A DNA stretch of 64,000 bases from Variovorax ginsengisoli (GTDB lineage: Bacteria; Pseudomonadota; Gammaproteobacteria; Burkholderiales; Burkholderiaceae_C): assembly GCF_030486595.1 (NCBI RefSeq), contig NZ_JAUJZH010000001.1:310001-374000 (forward strand), read 5' to 3'. Made by a program: the position numbers and the translations under genes. The notes beneath the pieces were generated by a model. The model made no database searches. It had not been told where the DNA came from and worked only from the letters and a program-made list of their open reading frames with translations. This document shows positions 23,679-32,075 of the stretch, one piece after another; position 1 is the stretch's first letter, and each line of letters begins with the position of its first letter.

Positions 23679-25793
23679 TCAGCGCGCAGCGTTGCGGTCG
23701 GTGATCATTTTCGGGGTGATGAAGACGAGCATTTCAGTTTTGTTGGCAGTGCGAGTGCGCGTCCGGAACAGCGCCCCGAGGTAGGGCACCTCACCAAGCA
23801 CCGGGATGCGCGATTCGTCGTTGGCTTCGGTGAGCTCGAAGATACCACCGATGACGACCGTGCCGCCGTTTTCGACCAGCACCTCGGTCTGCACGTGCTT
23901 GGTGTTGATCGCGAAACCGGCGGTGGTCGGCTGACCCACCGTGTCCTTGTTGACGTCCAGCGTCAGGATGATGTTGCCCTCGGGCGTGATCTGCGGCGTC
24001 ACCTCGAGCTTCAGGTTGGCCTTGCGGAAGGCGATCGAGGTGGCGCCGCTGGAAGTCGCGACCTGGTAGGGCAGCTCGGTGCCCTGCTCGATGAGCGCCT
24101 TGGTCTGGTCGGCGGTCACGACGCGCGGGCTCGACACCACCTTGCCCTTGCCGTCGGCTTCGAGGGCCGAGATCTCGAGGTTCAGGATGCGCGAGAGGCT
24201 CGAATTGAACAGCGAGACCGCAAAGGTGCCCGGCGCATTGCCGTTGCCGGAGACACCGGTCGACGGCAGGTTGACGAAATTGCTGCCCGTCGGGGTCGAG
24301 ATCAGGTTCGGCGGCGTCGTAGCGGTCCCCGGGATGAAGGTCGTCGGCCCGATCGCGTTGTTGTTGTTCAGCGCGCCGCCACCGAGGCGCACGCCCAGCG
24401 ACTTGCCGAAGGTGTCGGACGCCTCGACGATGCGGGCCTCGATCAGCACCTGGCGCACCGGGATGTCCAGCTTCTGGATCAGTTCGGCCACCTGCACCAG
24501 CCGCGACGGGATGTCCGAGACGAACAGCTGGTTGGTGCGGGCTTCGGCGATCACGCTGCCGCGCGGGCTCAGGATACGGGTGGTGCTGCTGCCGCCTCCG
24601 CCGCCGCTGGAAGCGCCGGTGCCGGTCAGGCCCTGGGCGATCTGGATCGCCTTGGTGTAGTTGAGCTGGAACGACTGGGTGCGCAGCGGCTCGAGGTTCT
24701 GGATCGCGGCCTGGGCCTCGAACTCCATCTTTTCCTTGGCGTTGATCTCGTCCTTCGGTGCGATCCAGAGCACGCTGCCGTTCTTGCGCATGCCCAGGTT
24801 CTTGGCCTGCAGGATGATGTCGAGCGCCTGGTCCCAGGGCACGTCCTTCAGGCGCAGGGTCAGCGAACCCGTCACCGAGTCGGAGGTCACGATGTTGAAG
24901 TTGGTGAAGTCGGCGATCACCTGCAGCAGCGAGCGCACTTCGATGTTCTGGAAGTTCAGCGACAGCTTTTCGCCGTTGTAGCCGACGCCCTGCGTCAGCT
25001 TGGTCGGATCGATCTTGCGCGGACGCACTTCGACCACGAACTGGTTCTCGCTCTGGTAGGCGCTGTGCTCCCACTCACCGCGCGGCTCGATCACCATCCG
25101 GACACGGTCGCCGACCTGCTGGGTGGTCACGAGCTGAACCGGGGTGCCGAAGTCGGAGACGTCGAGGCGGCGGCGCAGGCCTTCGGGCAGGGTCGACTTG
25201 GTGAACTCGACCACCAGGTTCTTGCCCTGCTGGCGAATGTCGACGCCGACCTGGTTGTTGGCGAGGTCGACAATCACTCGGCCGGTGTTGTCGCTGCCCA
25301 GGCGGAAATCGACATCGCGCAGCGGCAGCATGTCGCGGTTGCGGTTCTCGGCGAATGCGGACGGCGTCGAAGCGGCCAGTGCGGCCCCCGCGACCGGTTC
25401 CAGCGAGACCAGCAGGGACTTGCCCTGGATCTCGGTCTTGTAGGCGGTGGCCTGCTTCAGGTTCAGGACCAGGCGCGTGCGATCGCCGGCCTGGACCACG
25501 TTGACCGAGCGCAAGTTGCCCTGGTTGACCTCGATCGCGTTGCGGCCGATGGCGTTGGTCACGCCCGGAAAATCAAGCGCGACACGGGCCGGCGACTGGA
25601 TCGCGAAGCCGGTCGGCGCCGCGGCCAGCGGCTGGGTGAAGTCGACCCGGATCACCTCGGCACCGGACTGCATCGAACTCGTGACCGATTCGATCGCGTT
25701 CTGCGCATGAACGACTGCCGCGGCACCGAAGGCCACGATCGCGGCACCGGCCACGCGCAGCCACTGCGCAAGCATAGATTTTTGTTGGTTCAT
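23679..25793 (-). CDS. pilQ: Type IV pilus secretin PilQ
   Basis: A 704-residue outer-membrane secretin through which type IV pili pass. A signal sequence (MNQQKSMLAQWLRVAGAAIVAFGAAAVVHA) is followed by two AMIN domains (roughly 40-270), a secretin/TonB short N-terminal domain (ISLNFQNIEVRSLLQVIADF-like, about 300) and the C-terminal secretin domain (QVLIEARIVEA, GKVVSSPRVVTAD, VLVENGGTVVIGGIFE, GEVPYLGALFR). A glycine/serine stretch GASSGGGGGSS precedes the secretin core. The start at 25793 overlaps the pilP stop as ATGA; a Met 15 codons upstream lies in pilP. Confidence 0.97.
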   Translation of the reverse strand: MNQQKSMLAQWLRVAGAAIVAFGAAAVVHAQNAIESVTSSMQSGAEVIRVDFTQPLAAAPTGFAIQSPARVALDFPGVTNAIGRNAIEVNQGNLRSVNVVQAGDRTRLVLNLKQATAYKTEIQGKSLLVSLEPVAGAALAASTPSAFAENRNRDMLPLRDVDFRLGSDNTGRVIVDLANNQVGVDIRQQGKNLVVEFTKSTLPEGLRRRLDVSDFGTPVQLVTTQQVGDRVRMVIEPRGEWEHSAYQSENQFVVEVRPRKIDPTKLTQGVGYNGEKLSLNFQNIEVRSLLQVIADFTNFNIVTSDSVTGSLTLRLKDVPWDQALDIILQAKNLGMRKNGSVLWIAPKDEINAKEKMEFEAQAAIQNLEPLRTQSFQLNYTKAIQIAQGLTGTGASSGGGGGSSTTRILSPRGSVIAEARTNQLFVSDIPSRLVQVAELIQKLDIPVRQVLIEARIVEASDTFGKSLGVRLGGGALNNNNAIGPTTFIPGTATTPPNLISTPTGSNFVNLPSTGVSGNGNAPGTFAVSLFNSSLSRILNLEISALEADGKGKVVSSPRVVTADQTKALIEQGTELPYQVATSSGATSIAFRKANLKLEVTPQITPEGNIILTLDVNKDTVGQPTTAGFAINTKHVQTEVLVENGGTVVIGGIFELTEANDESRIPVLGEVPYLGALFRTRTRTANKTEMLVFITPKMITDRNAAR

Positions 25794-26329
25794 TTCGCCT
25801 TCTCTTGCAACTGCAGCGTCGCCACGCGTTCGATCCATTCACCGGCAGCGTCCTGCACGATTTCACGCAAGCCGAGTTCGGTTTCGCTGATACGGGTGAT
25901 GCGCCCGTAGTTGAGTCCCAGATAGTTGCCGACCCGCACCTGGTAGAGCAGCTTGTCGACGCTGATCAGCGCCACCGGCTGGCCATTGCGGCTCAGGCTG
26001 CCGACCATCGCCATCGAGTCGAGCGGGAAGGCCTCGAGCGCTTCCTTGCGACGCGCCAGTTCTGGCGCGATCAGGCCCGAGGTGCTGGGCTGGGCCGAGT
26101 CCCGGCGCAGCGCCTGCGTCAGCTTCTGAATGTTGAACGGGTCGAAGGCCGCGGCCTCGGTGTACGCCTGCGGCGTGAACTTCTTCGGTTCGGTGATCGG
26201 CGGCACGCTGGGCTTGACCTGCGCGCGCTGTTCGGCCATCCAGCGCTGGAGGTCTTCCTGCTCCGAGCCGAAGCAGCCGGTCAACCCGACGGCTGCGACC
26301 GCGATCCATAGAAAGCTGAGCGTTCTCAT
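25790..26329 (-). CDS. pilP: Type IV pilus lipoprotein PilP
   Basis: A 179-residue inner-membrane lipoprotein with lipobox VGLTGC ending at Cys19. PilP links the PilN/PilO pair to the PilQ secretin. The C-terminal HR-type domain is visible (MAMVGSLSRNGQPVALISVDKLLYQVRVGNYLGLNYGRI is its core, positions about 107-145). Start and stop codons overlap pilO and pilQ by four bases. The long frame open upstream is a shadow of pilO. Confidence 0.96.
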   Translation of the reverse strand: MRTLSFLWIAVAAVGLTGCFGSEQEDLQRWMAEQRAQVKPSVPPITEPKKFTPQAYTEAAAFDPFNIQKLTQALRRDSAQPSTSGLIAPELARRKEALEAFPLDSMAMVGSLSRNGQPVALISVDKLLYQVRVGNYLGLNYGRITRISETELGLREIVQDAAGEWIERVATLQLQEKAK

Positions 26330-27009
26330 TTCTTCTTGGCCCCCGCAGCCGCGGCGGCTGCGCGCTTCTGCGCCGCCTGCTCTTCCTCGTCGAGATAGCG
26401 GTAGGTGCGCGCCGTGGCGTCCATGACCAGCACCCCGTCTTTCTGCGGCGCCACCGAGAGGTTGTTCAGCGTCACGATCCGCGACAGGTTCGCGATGTCG
26501 GCGGCGAAGGCACCCATGTCGTGGTAGCGGCCGGTCACGCGCACGGCGATCGGGAGCTCGGCGTAGTAGTCCTTGACCGAAATCTGACCCGGACGGAACA
26601 GCTCGAACTGGAGGCTGCGACCCAGGCCGGCCTGGTTGATGTCCGACAGCAGCGCATCCATCTCGGCCTTGCTGGGCAGTTGCTTCTCGAGCAGGGTGAC
26701 GTATTGCTGCACCTGCTCGCGCTGCTTCTTGAGCAGATCGAGGTTGGCGGCCTGCGCCACCTTCTTCTGGTAGTCGGCCCTGAGGGTGACTTCCTTGGCG
26801 CGCTCGGCATCGAGCTCGTCGTTCGAGTTGGTGAGCCAGACGAACCACAGCGCCGCCAGCACTGCCGCGACCACGGCGACGCACAGGGCGTAGCGCGGCA
26901 CCGGCGGCCAGACCGACGGATCGTTGGGGTTCAGCCCCTGGAACTGCTGGTTGAAGCGGCGCAGGGCCAGTGCGAGGTCGAACCTCTCGGAAGGGCGTTT
27001 CTTTGCCAT
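26326..27009 (-). CDS. pilO: Type IV pilus assembly protein PilO
   Basis: A 227-residue bitopic inner-membrane protein: a short cytoplasmic N-terminus, one membrane helix (YALCVAVVAAVLAALWFVWL, about 40-59), a coiled coil and a ferredoxin-like periplasmic domain (ELPIAVRVTGRYHDMGAFAADIANLSRIV). It dimerises with PilN in the alignment complex. The Ala/Lys-rich tail AAAAAAGAKKK is a local peculiarity. It lies 6 bases after pilN. Confidence 0.96.
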   Translation of the reverse strand: MAKKRPSERFDLALALRRFNQQFQGLNPNDPSVWPPVPRYALCVAVVAAVLAALWFVWLTNSNDELDAERAKEVTLRADYQKKVAQAANLDLLKKQREQVQQYVTLLEKQLPSKAEMDALLSDINQAGLGRSLQFELFRPGQISVKDYYAELPIAVRVTGRYHDMGAFAADIANLSRIVTLNNLSVAPQKDGVLVMDATARTYRYLDEEEQAAQKRAAAAAAGAKKK

Positions 27010-27015
27010 GAGCGC

Positions 27016-27630
27016 TTACCCCTTCGCCTTGATGGCCGCGGGCGCGCCGGCGGGTGGTTTCTGGGCGTCGGTCGGCCGCTTGAGGCCGATGCGCATCCTG
27101 AAGTTGGCGACGCGCCGCTGGTCGCGCGCACTCAGGCTCACCGTCGCCGAAGTGATCTCGATGAGCTCGGGCTTGACCAGCCACGGGCTGCTGTTGCCCA
27201 GGTTGCGCAGCAGCTCGGAGACCCGCTCGTTCGACTGCGCCATGCCCTGCAGCGTGACGGTCTGGTTTTCCTGCTTCATGCTGGTGATGTAGACCCCGTC
27301 GGGCAGCTGCCGGACCAGCTCGTTGAGGAGGTGAACGGGCAGGTTGCGGTCGCCTTGCAGGTCTTCGACTGCCGTCTGGCGGGCGCGCAAGGCGGCGATC
27401 TCGGCCTGCAGCGTGGAAATCTCCTTGATTTCCGTCTCGAGTTTGGTGATCTCGGTTTTCAGTAGCGTGTTCTTCGCCTGCTGGTTGGAGATCTGGGCCT
27501 GGAACCAGAGGAAGGCGGTGACCGCGATGAGCCCGCCCAGCACCGCGGAAAGACCCAGCGTGGCATAGAAGGTCTCGCGACGGCGCTTGCGCGCGGCTTC
27601 GCGGTGCGGAAGCAGATTGATCAGGATCAC
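27016..27630 (-). CDS. pilN: Type IV pilus assembly protein PilN
   Basis: A 204-residue bitopic inner-membrane protein. It begins with the conserved cytoplasmic INLLPHREAARKRRR motif, the segment that binds PilM, followed by a membrane helix (about 22-43), a coiled coil (about 45-90) and a PilN-type periplasmic domain. The start codon is GTG (27630-27628), overlapping the pilM stop as GTGA. This start places INLLP within the first ten residues, as in all PilN proteins. Confidence 0.95.
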   Translation of the reverse strand: MILINLLPHREAARKRRRETFYATLGLSAVLGGLIAVTAFLWFQAQISNQQAKNTLLKTEITKLETEIKEISTLQAEIAALRARQTAVEDLQGDRNLPVHLLNELVRQLPDGVYITSMKQENQTVTLQGMAQSNERVSELLRNLGNSSPWLVKPELIEITSATVSLSARDQRRVANFRMRIGLKRPTDAQKPPAGAPAAIKAKG

Positions 27631-28718
27631 TGCAGGAACCTCCGCATCGCGAGGCCGCAGGACGTCAGGTAGGAGGCCGCTTCGCGCCGCACCTTCTTCT
27701 CGCGGATGCCGCTGCCGATTTCCATGCCTTCGAACGGGTTGACCAGCGAGCAGGCGAACGAAGTCTGGCGCGTGACCGCGCTCGTGAGGCCGGGCAGGCC
27801 CGCCGATCCGCCGGCCAGCAGAACATAGTCGACGCGGTTGTGCGGCGTGCTGGTGAAGAAGAACTGCAGCGCCCGGGCGATTTCCTGCGCGATGCTGGCC
27901 ACGAAGGGCTTGAGCACGCCGGCCGCGTAGTCGTCGGGCAGTTCGCCGCTGCGCTTCTTGGCCTCGGCCTCCTCGGCCGAGAAGCCGTACTGGCGAACGA
28001 TCAACTGGGTCAGCTGGGCGCCGCCGAAAGCCTGGTCACGGTCATACAGCACTTCCTGGTTGCGCAGCACCTGCATGCTGGTGGTGAAGGCACCGACCTC
28101 GAACAGCGCGACCACGGCATCCTGGCCCTGACCGGGCAGTTGCTCGATCAGGCGCGCCGTCGCCAGCCGGGAGGCATAGGACTCGACGTCGAGGATCACC
28201 GCCTTGAGACCCGAGGCCTCGGCCAGGCCTTGGCGGTCCTGCACCTTTTCCTTGCGGGAGGCGGCGATCAGCACCTCGACGTCGCCGGCCGAGTTGGCAC
28301 TCTGCCCGATGACGCAGAAATCGAGGCTCACCTCGTCCAGCGAGAACGGGATGTACTGGTTGGCTTCCGACTCGACCTGGATCTCGAGCTCCTGCTCGCT
28401 CATGCCGCCGGGCAGGATGATCTTCTTGGTGATCACGGCCGACGGCGGCAGGGCCAGCGCGACATTCTTGGTGCGGGTGCCGCTCTTGCGGACCACGCGC
28501 CGCACGGCCTCAGCGACTTCGTCGAACTTCTCGACATTGCCGTCGGTTATCCAGCCGCGTTCGAGGGGCTCGATCGCACAGCGCTCGAGCACCAGCTTGC
28601 CGCTCGCGTCACGGCCGAGCTCGACCAGCTTGACGCTGGACGAACTGACGTCGAGCCCGAGCAGAGGCGCGGGCTGGCGGCGAAACAACGATCCGAGAGC
28701 AGTCAAGTTCGATCCCAT
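27627..28718 (-). CDS. pilM: Type IV pilus actin-like ATPase PilM
   Basis: A 363-residue cytoplasmic actin-like protein that docks onto PilN. Nucleotide-binding blocks are visible: LLGLDVSSSSVKLVEL (phosphate 1), VALFEVGAFTTSMQVL (phosphate 2) and VLLAGGSAGLPGLTSAV (adenosine). SLDFCVIG and QEIARALQFFFTS are typical of PilM. The start at 28718 (MGSNLTALGSLFRRQ) matches the family; an in-frame ATG 31 codons upstream would add a sequence with no PilM resemblance and would cover the putative promoter. First gene of pilMNOPQ. Confidence 0.96.
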   Translation of the reverse strand: MGSNLTALGSLFRRQPAPLLGLDVSSSSVKLVELGRDASGKLVLERCAIEPLERGWITDGNVEKFDEVAEAVRRVVRKSGTRTKNVALALPPSAVITKKIILPGGMSEQELEIQVESEANQYIPFSLDEVSLDFCVIGQSANSAGDVEVLIAASRKEKVQDRQGLAEASGLKAVILDVESYASRLATARLIEQLPGQGQDAVVALFEVGAFTTSMQVLRNQEVLYDRDQAFGGAQLTQLIVRQYGFSAEEAEAKKRSGELPDDYAAGVLKPFVASIAQEIARALQFFFTSTPHNRVDYVLLAGGSAGLPGLTSAVTRQTSFACSLVNPFEGMEIGSGIREKKVRREAASYLTSCGLAMRRFLQ

Positions 28719-28763
28719 CCGTTTGTAACGATTGGAAATAATTGCGAGTGGTTGCATGCTAGC

Positions 28764-28780
28764 AGCAAGGTGCAAGCCAA
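28764..28780 (-). promoter_or_regulatory. Sigma-54 (-24/-12) like promoter of pilM
   Basis: On the minus strand TTGGCTTGCACCTTGCT keeps both the TGGC (-24) and TTGC (-12) blocks with GG-N10-GC spacing; mismatches fall at three intermediate positions. A transcript would begin near 28753, giving a leader of about 35 bases before the pilM ATG. Sigma-54 control is well known for pilin genes but not for pilM operons, so this is a hypothesis from sequence alone. Confidence 0.5.
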
Positions 28781-28893
28781 TCCAAGCGCCGAATCCCCAG
28801 TGAGTGAGCAATCGTTGTCAAAAGTCGACGTAACAGTTCGGAACTGCAACTTGCGTCACAAATAAGAGTACTTGGGTCCTAACTGCTACCGCG

Positions 28894-28920
28894 GGCGCCG
28901 TCCTACGGCGGCGCGTTTTT
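28894..28920 (+). terminator. Terminator-like hairpin in the pilM/ponA divergent region
   Basis: GCGCCG (28894-28899) can pair with CGGCGC, followed by GTTTTT on the plus strand. No annotated plus-strand gene ends here, since pilM and ponA diverge. The T-run merges into the TATAAT (28920-28925) that probably serves ponA. It may simply be a GC-rich spacer upstream of that -10 box, or it may end a short unannotated transcript. Confidence 0.4.
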
Positions 28921-28925
28921 ATAAT
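28920..28925 (+). promoter_or_regulatory. -10 box (TATAAT) of ponA
   Basis: A perfect TATAAT lies 23 bases before the ponA ATG. No good -35 hexamer is visible at 16-18 bases upstream. Transcription would begin near 28932, leaving a leader of only about 17 bases without a clear Shine-Dalgarno sequence. Confidence 0.55.
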
Positions 28926-28948
28926 GCGCTCAGACTCCAACAGCCTCA

Positions 28949-31351
28949 ATGCCCGAAAACTCTCGACCCAAAGGGCCTGCGAAGGCTCCCGTTCCCAAAC
29001 GCCCGGCCTGGCTGAAATGGTTGCTTCGCCTGATCCTGTGGAGCCTCGGCCTCGTGGTGGCCGGCACGGTCGCGCTGATCTGCGTGATCGCGGTCGCGCT
29101 GGCGGTCGCCTACCCCAACCTGCCTGACATCTCCGAACTCGCCGACTACCGTCCCAAGCTGCCGCTGCGGGTGTTTTCGGCCGAAGGGATCCTGATCGGC
29201 GAGTTCGGCGAAGAGCGCCGCAACCTGACGCCGATCGCGACCATCCCGAAGATCATGAAGGATGCGGTGCTGGCCGCCGAGGACGCCCGCTTCTACGAGC
29301 ACGGCGGCGTCGACTACAAGGGCATGCTGCGGGCCGGCATGGCCAACATGAACCGGGCCAAGAGCCAGGGCGCGTCGACCATCACGATGCAGGTGGCGCG
29401 CAACGTCTATCTCAGCTCCGAGAAGACGCTGACCCGCAAGATCTACGAAGTGCTGCTGACTTTCAAGCTCGAGCACCTGCTGAGCAAGGACCAGATCCTC
29501 GAGATCTACCTGAACCAGATCTACCTGGGCAACCGCGCCTACGGCTTCGCGGCCGCCTCCGAGGCCTATTTCGGCAAGCCGCTGTCGGACATCACGATCG
29601 CCCAGGCGGCGATGCTCGCCGGCCTGCCGAAGGCACCGGGCGCCAACAACCCGGTCAACAACCCGGCCCGGGCCCGCGGTCGCCAGCTGTACGTGATCGA
29701 TCGCATGCAAGAGGCCGGCTTCATCAACGCCGACCAGGCCGCCCAGGCCCGCAAGGAGGAACTGCACCTGCGCGACGCCGCCGACCCGACGCGGCTGCAC
29801 GCCGAGTACGTGGCCGAGACCGTGCGCCAGCTGATGTACGCGCAGTACGGCGACAGCACCTACACGCGCGGGCTGAAGGTCTACACCACGCTGGTCGCGG
29901 CCGACCAGGCGGCGGCCTACCGTGCGCTGCGGCGCGGAATCATGGACTACGAGCGGCGCCAGATCTACCGCGGCCCCGAGAAATTCGTCGACCTTCCGAA
30001 CGACCCCAAGGAGCTCGACGAAGCAGTCGACGACGCGTTGGCCGACCACCCCGACAACGGCGACGTCATGTCGGCCGTGGTGCTGAAGGCGAACGCCAAG
30101 GAGATCCAGGCGGTGCGCGGCAACGGCGACGCGGTCCAGATCACCGGCGACGGCCTGAAGCCGGCACAGTCCGGGCTGTCGGACAAGGCACCGCCCAACA
30201 TCCGGATCCGGCGCGGCGCCGTGATCCGGGTCGTGAAGACCCCGAAGGGCGCCTGGGAAATCACCCAGCTGCCCGAGGTGGAAGGCGCTTTCGTTGCCAT
30301 GGATCCGCGCGACGGCGCCGTCAAGGCGATGATCGGCGGCTTCGACTTCGACAAGAACAAGTTCAATCACGTCACGCAGGCTTGGCGGCAGCCGGGCTCG
30401 AGCTTCAAGCCCTTCATCTATTCGGCCGCGCTCGAGAAGGGCTTCACGCCCAGCACCGTGATCAACGATGCGCCGCTCTTCTTCGACGCCGGCACCACCG
30501 GCGGCCAGCCCTGGGAGCCGAAGAACTACGACGGCACCTTCGAAGGCCCGATGTCGATGCGCCGGGCGCTGATGAAGTCGAAGAACATGGTGTCGATCCG
30601 CATCCTGCAATCGATCGGCACCCGCTACGCCCAGGATTGGGTCACCAACTTCGGCTTCGAACGCGAGAAGCACCCGGCCTACCTGCCTATGGCGCTGGGT
30701 GCGGGCTCGGTGACGCCGATGCAGATGGCGACCGCGTACTCGGTGTTCGCCAACGGCGGCTATCGCGTCAACCCCTATCTCGTGACCCGGGTGACCGACC
30801 ATAAGGACAAGGTGCTGGTCGACAAGCAGCCGCCGCTGCTCAACGAGACCCTGCGTGCGGTGCCGCAGCGCAACGCCTTCCTGATGGCCAGCCTGCTGCA
30901 GTCGGTGGCCAGCGGGGGCACCGCGGCCAAGGCGCAGGCGACTCTCAAGCGGACCGACATCTACGGCAAGACCGGGACCACCAACGACTCGCTCGATGCC
31001 TGGTTCGCGGGCTTCCAGCCCACCATGGCGGCGGTCGCCTGGATGGGCTACGACACGCCGCGCAAGCTGGGCGACCGCGAGACCGGCGGCGGGCTGAGCC
31101 TGCCGATCTGGATCAACTTCATGGAGACCGCGATCAAGGGCGTGCCGGTGGCCGAGGTGCCGGCGCCGCCGGGCGTGGTCAATGTCGGCGGCGAGTGGTA
31201 CTACGACGACTACGCGCCAGGCCGCGGCGTCGCCAGCCTGGGGGTTGACAGCGGACCGACGCAGCCGGCGGAGGCGATCGCGGCACCGCCGATCAGCGCG
31301 CCGGCGCCGGTCGAGGAGCGCAGCCGGATCCTGGACCTCTTCAGGAATTAG
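28949..31351 (+). CDS. mrcA: Penicillin-binding protein 1A (bifunctional PBP)
   Basis: An 800-residue class A PBP that polymerises and cross-links peptidoglycan. After a basic cytoplasmic tail and a membrane helix (about 25-55), the glycosyltransferase-51 domain carries the catalytic Glu111 in AAEDARFYEHGGVD and QGASTITMQVARN. An OB-like insertion (about 310-430) precedes the transpeptidase domain with SSFK (Ser484 in PGSSFKPF), SKN and KTG (YGKTGTTND). The order is as in PBP1a (ponA/mrcA). It diverges from pilM, a neighbourhood conserved in many proteobacteria. Confidence 0.97.
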   Translation: MPENSRPKGPAKAPVPKRPAWLKWLLRLILWSLGLVVAGTVALICVIAVALAVAYPNLPDISELADYRPKLPLRVFSAEGILIGEFGEERRNLTPIATIPKIMKDAVLAAEDARFYEHGGVDYKGMLRAGMANMNRAKSQGASTITMQVARNVYLSSEKTLTRKIYEVLLTFKLEHLLSKDQILEIYLNQIYLGNRAYGFAAASEAYFGKPLSDITIAQAAMLAGLPKAPGANNPVNNPARARGRQLYVIDRMQEAGFINADQAAQARKEELHLRDAADPTRLHAEYVAETVRQLMYAQYGDSTYTRGLKVYTTLVAADQAAAYRALRRGIMDYERRQIYRGPEKFVDLPNDPKELDEAVDDALADHPDNGDVMSAVVLKANAKEIQAVRGNGDAVQITGDGLKPAQSGLSDKAPPNIRIRRGAVIRVVKTPKGAWEITQLPEVEGAFVAMDPRDGAVKAMIGGFDFDKNKFNHVTQAWRQPGSSFKPFIYSAALEKGFTPSTVINDAPLFFDAGTTGGQPWEPKNYDGTFEGPMSMRRALMKSKNMVSIRILQSIGTRYAQDWVTNFGFEREKHPAYLPMALGAGSVTPMQMATAYSVFANGGYRVNPYLVTRVTDHKDKVLVDKQPPLLNETLRAVPQRNAFLMASLLQSVASGGTAAKAQATLKRTDIYGKTGTTNDSLDAWFAGFQPTMAAVAWMGYDTPRKLGDRETGGGLSLPIWINFMETAIKGVPVAEVPAPPGVVNVGGEWYYDDYAPGRGVASLGVDSGPTQPAEAIAAPPISAPAPVEERSRILDLFRN

Positions 31352-31366
31352 GCTCGCCCCCAGGTT

Positions 31367-31444
31367 GCCCCTCACTTCGTGTGGGGCGCCCACCCCCTGC
31401 CGGGGGCAACACCAGCGGCCTGGCAAAGCCAGTTCCGCGGTGTT
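31367..31444. repeat. Intergenic repeat with three nested hairpins after mrcA
   Basis: Three hairpins lie in a row: GCCCC/GGGGC (31367-31387), CCCCC-TGC-GGGGG (about 31394-31406), and a long one at 31408-31444 with outer AACACC/GGTGTT, middle GCGG/CCGC and inner CTGGC-AAA-GCCAG. The GGCAAAGCC core and whole layout resemble a repeat I recall from Variovorax intergenic regions. It lies between the convergent mrcA and cyaY genes and could act as a bidirectional terminator. Confidence 0.55.
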
Positions 31445-31496
31445 TCACCAACGGGCCGGGCTGCGCCGGCCGAGGGAGATCGTTACGCCGTCTCGC

Positions 31497-31829
31497 TCAG
31501 CCGGCGATGAACTGGAGCGGCTGGCCTGATTGCCGGGTCGCCTCACGCGACAGGTTGTCGAAGAATTCCTCGCCGGTCTTGGTGTCGACCCAGGCGCGGC
31601 CGTCGTGCCGGTAGTGGTAGCCGCCGGAACGCGCGGCGAGCCAGATCTCTTGCAGGGGCTTCTGCAGGTTGACGATCAGCTGGCTGCCGTTGCCGAAGAT
31701 GATCGTGATCATTCCCCCGACGCGCTGGTTGTCGATGTCGACGTCGCTCTCGTCGTTGATGCGGTCGCAGCTTCGCTCGATCGCTGCCAGTGCGGCTTCA
31801 GCGCGGTCCATGTATTCGGGGTCGGTCAT
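31497..31829 (-). CDS. cyaY: Iron donor / frataxin-like protein CyaY
   Basis: A 110-residue bacterial frataxin. It begins [24 protein letters not shown] and contains the acidic first helix, [45 protein letters not shown] (core, about 28-73) and [12 protein letters not shown]. Frataxin binds iron and modulates Fe-S cluster assembly. The start chosen at 31829 is 12 bases from the divergent lptM ATG; an in-frame Met 10 codons upstream would overlap lptM. The cyaY-lptM pair is conserved with E. coli (cyaY-yifL). Confidence 0.95.
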   Translation of the reverse strand: MTDPEYMDRAEAALAAIERSCDRINDESDVDIDNQRVGGMITIIFGNGSQLIVNLQKPLQEIWLAARSGGYHYRHDGRAWVDTKTGEEFFDNLSREATRQSGQPLQFIAG

Positions 31830-31835
31830 TACAAT
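31830..31835 (+). promoter_or_regulatory. -10 box (TACAAT) placed for a leaderless lptM transcript
   Basis: TACAAT lies immediately after the divergent cyaY start codon and 6 bases before the lptM ATG at 31842. Normal spacing puts the transcription start on or next to the A of the ATG, predicting a leaderless mRNA. No Shine-Dalgarno sequence precedes lptM. Confidence 0.45.
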
Positions 31836-31841
31836 TTCGCC

Positions 31842-32075
31842 ATGTTGAATGTTCGTCAAATTCTAGTGAGCGCCTTAGGCCTCGCGCTCGTCGGGGTCGG
31901 CCTGACGGCCTGCGGCCAGAAGGGCTCGCTGTACCTGCCCACCGATCCGCTCGCCAAGGAACGCACCACGCTGCCCGGCCTGCTGCTGCCCACGCCGCCC
32001 GCCAGCGCCGCCGGCGATGCCCCGGCCAAGCCGCCGGCAGCCGCCAGCAGCGCCCCCGCAGGAGCCAGCCAGTGA
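31842..32075 (+). CDS. lptM: LPS translocon maturation lipoprotein LptM (YifL)
   Basis: A 77-residue lipoprotein with lipobox VGLTAC followed directly by the family hallmark [10 protein letters not shown]. In E. coli LptM (YifL) mimics LPS in the LptD-LptE complex and promotes LptD disulfide maturation. The proline/alanine-rich tail ([20 protein letters not shown]) is disordered. Its stop overlaps the lysA GTG start as GTGA. In E. coli yifL precedes dapF; here it precedes lysA, both lysine-pathway genes. Confidence 0.9.
   Translation: MLNVRQILVSALGLALVGVGLTACGQKGSLYLPTDPLAKERTTLPGLLLPTPPASAAGDAPAKPPAAASSAPAGASQ

Noticed and set aside
28719..28811. A 31-codon N-terminal extension of PilM from an upstream ATG
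   Set aside because: The extension does not resemble PilM and would run through the putative promoter; MGSNLTALGSLFRR is the family-like start.
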